Origin: Clostridiaceae bacterium
Lineage (GTDB): Bacteria > Bacillota_A > Clostridia > Acetivibrionales > Acetivibrionaceae
Length of the DNA: 5,479 nucleotides
Direction: 5' to 3'
Assembly: GCA_012513545.1 (NCBI GenBank)
Contig: JAAZCB010000799.1
Span: 1 to 5,479, forward strand
Shown: positions 1 to 5,479 of the stretch, piece by piece
How positions within the stretch are numbered: position 1 is the first letter of the stretch
How the letters are laid out: the number at the start of each line of letters is the position of its first letter
The notes under the pieces: model-generated
The model's input: the letters and a program-made list of their open reading frames with translations, nothing else
Databases searched by the model: none
Told to the model about the DNA's origin: nothing
Translations under genes and position numbers: made by a program

Positions 1-169
1 TCACGAATCCCTTGTCCAAAGTGCTTGACAGCTCATAATCCACTATGCATCTGCTGTACCAGTCTATGATTACAAACAGGTACATGAACCCTTTGCTCAT
101 CCTGATATATGTTATGTCTATGCCCCAAACGTGCTCAGGAACCTGTCCATCGTAATGGGAATCAGCATC
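1..169 (-). pseudogene. IS3-family transposase (OrfB/DDE core) fragment, truncated
   Basis: An open minus-strand frame of 56 codons runs from 169 to the window edge. It carries the hallmark start of the IS3-family integrase core: VWGIDITYI, whose Asp (codon 116-118) is the first residue of the DDE triad, followed by a stretch reading SKGFMYLFVIIDWYSR and then DYELSSTLDKGFV. The other two catalytic residues would lie left of position 1. On the upstream side an in-frame TAG (170-172) closes the frame only about 14 codons before the conserved block. The expected HTH and linker regions, start codon and terminal inverted repeat are not visible to its right, so the 5' part of the element has been lost. 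A neighbouring frame over 121-180 could hold further OrfB-like residues after a frameshift, but I cannot establish that. It is a relic or the tail of a disrupted IS and not a functional gene in this window. Confidence 0.85.
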
Positions 170-200
170 CTAACCAATTGAACATCTGGTCAGGATGCTG
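163..200 (-). terminator. 14-bp hairpin after the WYL gene, possible terminator
   Basis: Arms at 163-176 (CAGCATCCTAACCA) and 187-200 (TGGTCAGGATGCTG) surround a 10-nt loop. In minus-strand RNA all 14 pairs form, one of them G-U; on the plus strand that pair becomes A-C. The hairpin begins 6 bases after the stop codon of the leftward WYL gene, the usual place for a terminator. The run of U expected after a minus-strand terminator is poor (AUUCCCAUU). The plus-strand side is followed by a more U-rich tail (TATTTATTAG), so it may instead stop rightward read-through. The stem also overlaps the edge of the IS fragment and contains its blocking TAG, so an origin in the IS is possible. Confidence 0.5.
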
Positions 201-206
201 TATTTA

Positions 207-2222
207 TTAGGTGTTATTTAGTTTTTTAAGATATTGTTCAAAAGAAATCATACAATTATCATTTTTATATAACGCATAACCCATAAAACTCGATTGCGCA
301 ATGAGAAAATTGCAGTATTTCTTTAGCGCGGAATACTCTGGCAAAGCAATAGCTTTTTGAAGTTCTGGTAACAAGTTATTTTTAATATATGATGGCTTGT
401 AATTTGCGAGAACAAAAACATAATCAATTGGATCGTTTGAATAAGACAAGTGGTTAAATGACTTGTTAATACAAATCAACCCTAAGTCATATTTTATTTC
501 TAGAGCCTTTTTTGCGTCATTTTGCAGTTTTTCAATGACATTATCTGGTTTGCTGTCTTCTTCATAATTAAATATCGAATCATGCAAATCTTTAATGTGT
601 TGAGAGATTGTAGCTTTTAGTTCATTTCCATTACCAACTGCATCAGTGCCATATTTCATTTCAATAATCGTCAAATTACATATCATTGATTTTCTGACTT
701 CTGGATTCGATGGTAAGCAGACTGCCAGACAATCGAGTCGCTTATTGTCTTTAATTGGGTACTCAATATCTGCGATATAGTAGTCCGTACCGACTGCGAT
801 GCATTGTTTGCTAATGTGTTTAGAACAACATGAGTAATTATTTTCTCTTACAAGTAATTGCTTAGCCTCTTCCTCGGGTCTGTTACTTTTAGCTTTGTGT
901 TTGTCAATTTGTTCCTTAAGTCTGGGTAAATTCCTTATCCACCAAGAAACATCATCATTATGTGATTTTACATCTGCTTTGAGTAATTCATCACCTAGAT
1001 ACTCTTCATCTAGCGTTAGAGTAACAGTATCACGATTAAGTTTAAATACAATTATTCCCCCGCCACGATAATAAAGTATGCAGTGATTTTCAGACATTTC
1101 CAAATCAAGCGTTTTGTCTCTCTGTATGATTTGAAGCAGTTCGTTGTAACCAGGTTCATCTAGTAGAAGATGCTTCAGTCTCATTACCAATCCTTCGTTT
1201 TCCATACCAATTTCCTCCTCAATATTATATTTTTTTATTAACTCACGAATATCATCTTTAACTTTATCTCTAAGAGTCTGCGGACTGATTACCTCGCAGC
1301 CAGCAGCTGCGAACTGTAAAGCAAAATAACGCATACCTTCTTCTACTGCTTTGACATATACCTCCATTGTACCGTTACCAAGATCTACCATAGTTGCTTT
1401 ATCACCAAAATTATCCATTATGTCCCCAGCTCTGTTAGATGGCATTTTTAACTTAACTAGTACTGGCTTTCCTCCATACATAAAATGATGTTCTGAAGCG
1501 TACTTTGCTATATTAAGTCCTTTTTCATAACCAGGAATGGAGGTGATGGGATAAGCTGCTGTTTCACGTTTATTAACATTGGTCATTCTGTCAATTCTAT
1601 AATGAAATAGCTTGGTTTTATTAACAAAACTGCATATAAGATAATACTGTCCATTGGAACAGACAATTGCATATGGATTAACACATTTGAGACGATTATC
1701 CTTAGGTTTTAATGTCTTGTCTGGAAGAATTTCGTTGTAATAGAATTCTACTTGCTTTTTCTCCTCGATTGCTGTGGAAAGACATACTAGATTTCCAAAG
1801 AATTGTTTGTTTCTTTGATGATTCCATTCATTGATAGTATGAATATGTGTAAGTTTTTTAGTGAATTCTTCATTTGTAAGTTTTTTGAGCTTACTAATAA
1901 TATCTTCTGCATGTTTCTCAGGAATGTAGCGGGAAGTCAAAACACTGTCAATCAGCACCCTAACTTCTTCCTCATCAAAATCATTTTTAGCTATTAGTAA
2001 TAATCCCTTATTATTATCCTCGAAAGTTTCAATGTTATATCCCAGATAATCCTTTAAAATCAAAATATGTGATCGAAGAGTATTAGGTGTAATTGAGATG
2101 CCAAAGTCTTTCTTAACAAATGTAATTACCTCAGAGTTAGAAAGCGGGTGATTTTCACTTGAATAATTCTCCAAGACTTTCAAAATGCAAATAATAGCTG
2201 CCTTTTTACCATCTATATCCAT
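207..2222 (-). CDS. WYL-domain transcriptional regulator fused to a PD-(D/E)XK nuclease-like domain
   Basis: A 671-residue cytoplasmic protein (numbering from the ATG at 2220-2222). Residues 1-80 look like a winged HTH. Residues about 145-220 form a WYL domain with FYY (160-162), a strand pair containing QYYL (192-195) and the typical HYRIDRM (207-213). Residues about 253-333 match a WCX domain ending in AAGCEVISPQTLRDKV and an amphipathic helix. Typical HTH-WYL-WCX proteins stop near here, at about 300-340 residues. This one continues for about 330 residues, with YYRGG (384-388) and then the order E487, D497 (RLDCLAV), E521-M-K523 (IIEMKYG) and a helix with H542, which fits a PD-(D/E)XK core. 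The family role is ligand- or nucleic-acid-responsive transcription control; nuclease activity is inferred. It is divergent from the AAA+ gene at 2355 and probably regulates it. An in-frame ATG pair at 2253-2258 would add 12 residues, but it lies inside the promoter spacer and has no Shine-Dalgarno site; the ATG at 2222 follows AGGAAGG, so I chose it. Confidence 0.88.
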   Translation of the reverse strand: MDIDGKKAAIICILKVLENYSSENHPLSNSEVITFVKKDFGISITPNTLRSHILILKDYLGYNIETFEDNNKGLLLIAKNDFDEEEVRVLIDSVLTSRYIPEKHAEDIISKLKKLTNEEFTKKLTHIHTINEWNHQRNKQFFGNLVCLSTAIEEKKQVEFYYNEILPDKTLKPKDNRLKCVNPYAIVCSNGQYYLICSFVNKTKLFHYRIDRMTNVNKRETAAYPITSIPGYEKGLNIAKYASEHHFMYGGKPVLVKLKMPSNRAGDIMDNFGDKATMVDLGNGTMEVYVKAVEEGMRYFALQFAAAGCEVISPQTLRDKVKDDIRELIKKYNIEEEIGMENEGLVMRLKHLLLDEPGYNELLQIIQRDKTLDLEMSENHCILYYRGGGIIVFKLNRDTVTLTLDEEYLGDELLKADVKSHNDDVSWWIRNLPRLKEQIDKHKAKSNRPEEEAKQLLVRENNYSCCSKHISKQCIAVGTDYYIADIEYPIKDNKRLDCLAVCLPSNPEVRKSMICNLTIIEMKYGTDAVGNGNELKATISQHIKDLHDSIFNYEEDSKPDNVIEKLQNDAKKALEIKYDLGLICINKSFNHLSYSNDPIDYVFVLANYKPSYIKNNLLPELQKAIALPEYSALKKYCNFLIAQSSFMGYALYKNDNCMISFEQYLKKLNNT

Positions 2223-2234
2223 TGATATGTTTTT

Positions 2235-2241
2235 CCTTCCT
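2235..2241 (-). promoter_or_regulatory. Ribosome binding site setting the WYL gene start
   Basis: On the minus strand AGGAAGG lies 12 bases upstream of the ATG at 2220-2222. The spacing is slightly long but workable. The alternative upstream ATGs (2256-2258 and 2253-2255) have only AT-rich sequence before them (TTTCATTACAT), so this site favours the shorter protein. The predicted transcription start falls near 2239, so the leader would be very short and the Shine-Dalgarno sequence would sit at its extreme 5' end. Confidence 0.6.
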
Positions 2242-2245
2242 GCTA

Positions 2246-2274
2246 AATATATCATCATTATGTAATGAAATCAA
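2246..2274 (-). promoter_or_regulatory. Sigma-A-type promoter for the WYL gene
   Basis: Reading leftward, TTGATT (2274-2269, four of six to TTGACA) is followed by exactly 17 bases and then TATATT (2251-2246, five of six to TATAAT). Spacing and position fit a housekeeping promoter for the leftward gene, with initiation expected around 2238-2240. Its -35 box lies about 12 bp from the dyad centred near 2297, so a protein bound there could influence this promoter too. Confidence 0.6.
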
Positions 2275-2285
2275 TATAAGGTAGC

Positions 2286-2310
2286 ACCTACGCAAATAAT
2301 TGCGCAGGGT
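2286..2310. promoter_or_regulatory. Imperfect dyad, candidate operator of the WYL regulator
   Basis: A dyad centred at about 2297.5 has perfect inner arms CGCAA (2291-2295) and TTGCG (2300-2304) around ATAA. It extends outward through CCTA/CAGG with one mismatch and again to ACC/GGT with a one-base slip. It lies between the two divergent promoters and covers the position where a -35 element for the rightward promoter would be. Binding there should block RNA polymerase at the AAA+ gene. Assignment to the WYL protein rests on position and symmetry only. Confidence 0.5.
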
Positions 2311-2311
2311 C

Positions 2312-2322
2312 TGTGATTTAAT
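2312..2322 (+). promoter_or_regulatory. Extended -10 promoter for the AAA+ gene
   Basis: TGTG-A-TTTAAT matches the Gram-positive TRTGN extended -10 element followed by a -10 hexamer with five of six consensus bases. No convincing -35 hexamer sits 16-18 bp upstream, where the sequence is part of the dyad; extended -10 promoters can work without one. The predicted start of transcription is near 2329, giving a leader of about 26 bases to the ATG at 2355. Confidence 0.5.
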
Positions 2323-2324
2323 TC

Positions 2325-2334
2325 ATTTGCAAAT
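2325..2334. repeat. Perfect 10-bp palindrome ATTTGCAAAT at the rightward start site
   Basis: The palindrome spans the predicted transcription start of the AAA+ gene and ends just before its Shine-Dalgarno region. It shares GCAAATAA (2329-2336) with the larger dyad (2292-2299), 37 bp apart. The repeat could be a second, weaker operator half; in AT-rich DNA chance is also possible. Confidence 0.35.
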
Positions 2335-2335
2335 A

Positions 2336-2357
2336 AAGGAGGGAGGTAAATGTAATG
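2336..2357 (+). promoter_or_regulatory. Double Shine-Dalgarno with an AUG-UAA mini-ORF before the AAA+ start
   Basis: AAGGAGG (2336-2342) runs into GGGAGG (2341-2346). Two ATGs follow. The ATG at 2350 is read as ATG TAA and stops at once; the ATG at 2355 opens the AAA+ gene, and the A of its start is the last base of that TAA. The first site suits the ATG at 2350 (7 bases), the second suits the ATG at 2355 (8 bases). The ATG at 2355 is the gene start because the other encodes nothing. Confidence 0.7.
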
Positions 2358-4397
2358 ATATATTATCGTTTTAATTATACAAGTGCAAGCATACAGGAAG
2401 AAGAGGAAACAAGAAAACAATCAGAAGAAAGAAAAGCTGTAATATGCAGAGGAAGTCGTAAATTCAATCAAAAATTACAAGGAAAAGCTGCATTCCATAT
2501 TTCATGTATGCAAAGCGAATTTATCACCCTTATCGCTGCAGTTGATACTGTTATGCAAAAGGAAATGGAAGTATTATTATCTGAATTTGCTACATCACTT
2601 GGTTTTAAAGGTAAAATTATAGACGCAAGAGAAATTACAATCAAGCAGTATATAGGTATGCTTAGGAATGCAGATATTAATTCCTTTATTGAAGACAAAG
2701 ATGAAGAGATTAAAACGATAGGGTTGGAGTGGTTTGATGAACTTGATAGAATGAAGCTAGATGAGGAATTGATTTCGCGAGTTTATTCAAAAAAAGAAGC
2801 TAATGCAGAATGTCAAAAAAAACACTATGGTTCTTTAGTAATTTCTGAAATGGAAAGGATATTTTCACCAGAAGCACCTAAGAAATTTCTTGCACATCCT
2901 GCACACTATCTAATCGTTTCGGATGATGAAGATACAAGAAGCTCAGTACGCGAACTTCTATTAGGTGCACTTTATCACAAAGGAAGACTTAAGAACCGCA
3001 GAGTATGTATTCAACCATCAAGAATGAAAGAAGATCCATGGTTTCCCAAGCAAATAATGCAATTTGATTTTAGTGTACTGAACAAAATTTATTCGCTGCA
3101 AGACGGAGGAACTGTTTTACTGAAAATTAAAGTAGAAATAGAAGATAATGGAGAATGTGCTGATACTTTAAATAGAGATATTATAAATTTAGCTAATACT
3201 ATTACCAAATACCGACGTAATGTACTTACAGTAATTGAAATCGAACAAAGAAATACAAAACTTAAAAATGTATTAATGAAGGAGCTCTCCGGACTTAATA
3301 TTATAAAACTTGAGGATGAAGTACTATTAACAAATAATGCAAATATTTATCTTGAAAACAAAGCGAAAACAGATGGTATACGTAGATATTCTTCCCTTCT
3401 TTCAATACTGCCAAAAAATAATAGCACTTATTCTTTAAAGGATCTTAACTCTATTTATGATAAATGGTTTGATGATTATTTATATTCGGAGGTGTATAAG
3501 CAGTATGCAAGTACAACTTCAAAATTAAAAGAAAGCGATTCAAGTCCCAAAGGTGATGCTTTTACAGAACTTACCGCAATGATCGGGCTGAGTGAAGCAA
3601 AAGCAATAATTAAACAGATGATAGATTACAACAAAGCACAAAGGTTTTTTATTCAAAATGAAATAAAGCAGGAACATAACACAATGCATATGATTTTTAC
3701 AGGCAATCCTGGAACTGCTAAAACGACTGTTGCTAGACTTATTGCACAGATAATGAAGGACAATGACCTTTTATCGGTAGGAAGACTAGTTGAAGTTAGC
3801 AGAGCTGATCTTGTAGGAAGATATGTAGGATGGACTGCACAAATAGTTAAAGCTAAATTCCAAGAAGCGAAAGGGTCGGTTCTATTTCTTGATGAAGCAT
3901 ATTCTTTAATAGATAATAAAAACGGAATGTTCGGTGATGAGGCGATTAATACAATTGTTCAGGAGATGGAAAACAATAGAAATGACACTGTTGTAGTTTT
4001 TGCTGGTTATTCAGATAAAATGGAAGAATTTTTACTGAAGAATCCCGGTTTGCGCAGCCGTATCGCTTTTCACATATTCTTTCCAGATTATTCTGTAGAT
4101 GAGCTTTTAGCAATACTTGATTTATTGGCGAAAAAACAAAATATGAAGATTTCTGATAATGCACAATTGAAAATTCGCAGAATAATAGAAAAGGCAATAA
4201 AAACACCTGATTTTGGAAATGGTCGTTATGTTAGAAATCTACTTGAAAAAGCGAAAATGAAACAGGCAAGCAGACTTTTATCTATGGGAAAAACGAATAT
4301 AGATAAAGAAACCGTTTGTGAATTAATAGCTGATGATTTTAATTGGCATGAATCAAAAACAGAACAGGTTATAAGCGAGATTGGATTTAGACCTTGA
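2355..4397 (+). CDS. CbxX/CfqX (SpoVK-like) AAA+ ATPase with a degenerate N-terminal AAA-like half
   Basis: A 680-residue soluble protein. The C-terminal module (about 403-662) is a CbxX/CfqX-type AAA+ ATPase: Walker A GNPGTAKTT (450-458), a pore-loop-like segment RYVGWTA (489-495), Walker B VLFLDEAY (509-516), a sensor-1 strand leading to AGY (550-552), arginine fingers in NPGLRSR (563-569) and sensor-2 GNGRYVRN (621-628, R624). The second glycine of the Walker A consensus is Ala455; lysine and both threonines are kept, so ATP binding is likely intact. Residues about 170-325 have the rhythm of an AAA core (HYLIVSDD followed by a helix, then GGTVLLKIKV, then NVLTVIEIEQ) but lack a P-loop lysine and a Walker B acidic pair, suggesting a dead AAA unit. 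Residues 1-165 are unrecognised, charged and mostly helical. The family remodels protein complexes as hexamers, as CbbX does with Rubisco; the substrate here is unknown. It is divergent from the WYL regulator and followed by the MBL gene in the same direction. Confidence 0.88.
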   Translation: MIYYRFNYTSASIQEEEETRKQSEERKAVICRGSRKFNQKLQGKAAFHISCMQSEFITLIAAVDTVMQKEMEVLLSEFATSLGFKGKIIDAREITIKQYIGMLRNADINSFIEDKDEEIKTIGLEWFDELDRMKLDEELISRVYSKKEANAECQKKHYGSLVISEMERIFSPEAPKKFLAHPAHYLIVSDDEDTRSSVRELLLGALYHKGRLKNRRVCIQPSRMKEDPWFPKQIMQFDFSVLNKIYSLQDGGTVLLKIKVEIEDNGECADTLNRDIINLANTITKYRRNVLTVIEIEQRNTKLKNVLMKELSGLNIIKLEDEVLLTNNANIYLENKAKTDGIRRYSSLLSILPKNNSTYSLKDLNSIYDKWFDDYLYSEVYKQYASTTSKLKESDSSPKGDAFTELTAMIGLSEAKAIIKQMIDYNKAQRFFIQNEIKQEHNTMHMIFTGNPGTAKTTVARLIAQIMKDNDLLSVGRLVEVSRADLVGRYVGWTAQIVKAKFQEAKGSVLFLDEAYSLIDNKNGMFGDEAINTIVQEMENNRNDTVVVFAGYSDKMEEFLLKNPGLRSRIAFHIFFPDYSVDELLAILDLLAKKQNMKISDNAQLKIRRIIEKAIKTPDFGNGRYVRNLLEKAKMKQASRLLSMGKTNIDKETVCELIADDFNWHESKTEQVISEIGFRP

Positions 4398-4592
4398 TAA
4401 AAAGTGAATAATATGTTTAAGTAAAGAAAGTGTAGATAGTTTATGAAATGAAAGAAAATTTCTTTTTACTAAGGAACCATTATTTTCTCCAATTCAAATG
4501 ACTATTTAGAATTGAACTACATCAACTTAAGCATAGTGAAAACAAAATATAGGGAGTTACAAGAATATTATTAAAAAAGGAGAAGGATTATT
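4398..4592. other. 195-bp AT-rich gap between the AAA+ and MBL genes
   Basis: No reading frame of interest is visible. The gap holds a 6-bp inverted repeat, CAATTC (4490-4495) and GAATTG (4509-4514), whose right arm overlaps a -10-like TAGAAT (4507-4512), five of six to consensus but without a good -35. It also holds a weak A/T hairpin at 4451-4465. A TTGATA sequence across the AAA+ stop (4394-4399) resembles a -35 but has only a poor -10 (TTTAAG) 16 bases later. The gap is long for a tightly coupled operon, so the MBL gene could have its own promoter, but none is clear. Confidence 0.5.
4578..4586 (+). promoter_or_regulatory. Ribosome binding site of the MBL gene
   Basis: AGGAGAAGG lies 6-10 bases before the ATG at 4593, within a purine-rich run. 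No other in-frame ATG near it has a comparable site, and the conserved MBL N-terminus (IHRGTHQIGG) begins at once after this start, which supports the choice. Confidence 0.75.
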
Positions 4593-5479
4593 ATGAATAT
4601 TACAATACATAGAGGAACTCATCAAATAGGTGGATGTGTAACCGAAATTAGAACCAAAAAAACAAGAATATTTATTGATATGGGCTCAGAATTACCTGAT
4701 AAAGATGGGAATATTGTTACAGAGACTCTCTCAATAGATGGTATTACAAAAGGTGAAAAGAATTGCGATGCAGTATTTTTTACGCATTATCATGGAGATC
4801 ACATCGGAATGATTGCCAGTATACTGCCTGGAGTACCAATGTATATGGGTAAAGCAGCAAAGGAAATTTATATCATTTTGCAGAAACGTGTTAATCGTGA
4901 AATTGTACCGATAGTTGAAACTATAAACACATTCGAAATAGCGAAAAAAATCCAAATTGGAGATATTACGATTACACCATTTATGGTTGATCATAGCGCA
5001 TATGATGCATATATGTTTTTAATTGAAGCTGATGGAAAGAAAATCCTACATACAGGAGATTTCCGAACACATGGATTCCGGGGAAAAGGTGTTATACCAA
5101 CTCTTAAAACATATGTAAAGAAAGTAGATGTCCTTATAACCGAAGGTACAATGCTTTCACGTAATCCGGAACTGACAAAAACAGAACATATGCTGCAAGG
5201 TGAGTTTAGAAAGCTTATTTCTGAATATAAATATGTATTCGTAATTTGTTCGTCAACAAATATTGACCGTATAGCATCGCTACATAAGTCAACACCAAGA
5301 GGAAAGTATTTTCTATCTGATCGTTATCAGAAAGAAGTTACTGATGTTGTCATAAAGTATGCAGCAGAGCATTCATCCCTATACTCGCTTAAAAAAGTAC
5401 TATTTTATAATAAAGCTATAAAAGAGAAGGTGCAAGAAATAGGCTTTTGCATGCTGGTGAGAGGTAATGACCAATTCAA
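4593..5479 (+). CDS. Metallo-beta-lactamase-fold hydrolase, beta-CASP/RNase J-like (partial, 3' end outside the window)
   Basis: The N-terminal 295 residues are present without a stop. The MBL metal-binding motif HYHGDH (65-70, HxHxDH) is intact, with a motif-III-type VDHSAYDAY (H134) and motif-IV HTGDFR (D156). The opening IHRGTHQIGGCVTEI and the FIDMG strand (27-31) resemble the first strands of RNase J and CPSF-like enzymes. After LITEGT (181-186) comes an insert with a Rossmann-like strand, YVFVICSSTNIDRIASL, typical of the beta-CASP domain. The beta-CASP motifs and C-terminal histidines would lie beyond the window. Family members are two-zinc nucleases acting mostly on RNA, some on DNA; other MBL hydrolases remain possible. 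It is soluble, with no signal peptide. It follows the AAA+ gene in the same direction after 195 bp and is probably part of the same module, though possibly on its own transcript. Confidence 0.85.
   Translation, partial: MNITIHRGTHQIGGCVTEIRTKKTRIFIDMGSELPDKDGNIVTETLSIDGITKGEKNCDAVFFTHYHGDHIGMIASILPGVPMYMGKAAKEIYIILQKRVNREIVPIVETINTFEIAKKIQIGDITITPFMVDHSAYDAYMFLIEADGKKILHTGDFRTHGFRGKGVIPTLKTYVKKVDVLITEGTMLSRNPELTKTEHMLQGEFRKLISEYKYVFVICSSTNIDRIASLHKSTPRGKYFLSDRYQKEVTDVVIKYAAEHSSLYSLKKVLFYNKAIKEKVQEIGFCMLVRGNDQF

Noticed and set aside
768..830. Cys/His cluster in the C-terminal domain of the WYL protein (SCCSKHISKQC) as a zinc site
   Set aside because: The residues are too crowded and there is no paired CxxC knuckle. 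It is more likely chance or redox-neutral surface sequence.
1803..1997. Open plus-strand frame of 64 codons antisense to the WYL gene
   Set aside because: No ribosome binding site and no recognisable domain. It lies inside a well-supported gene on the other strand.
2223..2258. Upstream in-frame ATG pair adding 12 residues to the WYL protein
   Set aside because: It lies between the predicted -35 and -10 boxes, has no Shine-Dalgarno sequence, and the added residues precede the wHTH without matching it.
3946..4206. Open minus-strand frame antisense to the AAA+ module
   Set aside because: It mirrors the conserved Walker B to sensor-2 region of the AAA+ gene and has no features of its own. The similar frames at 2468-2698 and 4731-4994 were rejected for the same reason.
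4451..4467. AAAGAAA/TTTCTTT hairpin as a terminator after the AAA+ gene
   Set aside because: Only one G-C pair, a very tight loop and only two further T residues after the stem; too weak for an intrinsic terminator.
1..5479. CRISPR array, tRNA or rRNA genes, replication origin
   Set aside because: No regularly spaced repeats, cloverleaf-like sequence or iteron clusters were seen on either strand.

Overview
The window is AT-rich DNA that looks like a low-GC Gram-positive, most likely a clostridial Firmicute. The grounds are codon use dominated by A/T-ending codons, strong AGGAGG-type ribosome binding sites, an IS3-type transposase remnant, and an AAA+ ATPase of the CbxX/CfqX (SpoVK-like) type common in that group. 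Genus cannot be read from the sequence. The neighbourhood looks accessory rather than core: an insertion-sequence relic abuts a compact divergent module.

Layout, left to right. Positions 1-169 (minus) hold the tail of an IS3-family transposase core, cut by the window edge and blocked by a stop codon on its upstream side. Positions 163-200 form a 14-bp hairpin just beyond the end of the next gene. Positions 207-2222 (minus) encode a 671-residue protein: a winged-helix/WYL/WCX transcriptional regulator fused to a C-terminal extension of about 330 residues with the residue pattern of a PD-(D/E)XK nuclease fold. Positions 2223-2354 are a divergent control region with a good leftward promoter, a rightward extended -10 promoter, a 24-25-bp imperfect dyad over the place where a rightward -35 would lie, and a second perfect palindrome by the rightward start site. 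Positions 2355-4397 (plus) encode a 680-residue protein with a C-terminal CbxX-type AAA+ ATPase module and an N-terminal half that looks like a degenerate AAA fold. After a 195-bp AT-rich gap, 4593-5479 (plus, running off the end) encodes the N-terminal 295 residues of a metallo-beta-lactamase-fold protein of the beta-CASP / RNase J-like kind.

How they may work together (inference): the WYL protein probably senses a ligand or nucleic acid and represses the divergent AAA+/MBL genes and perhaps itself. This recalls HTH-WYL-WCX regulators of phage-defence loci such as BrxR and CapW, but here the regulator carries its own nuclease-like domain. A remodelling ATPase with one live and one apparently dead AAA unit, plus a putative metal-dependent RNA or DNA processing enzyme, gives a module with two potential nucleases and one motor. 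I do not recognise it as a named system. A candidate defence or stress-response module is a reasonable hypothesis, not a demonstrated function; the right-hand end of the locus lies outside the window.
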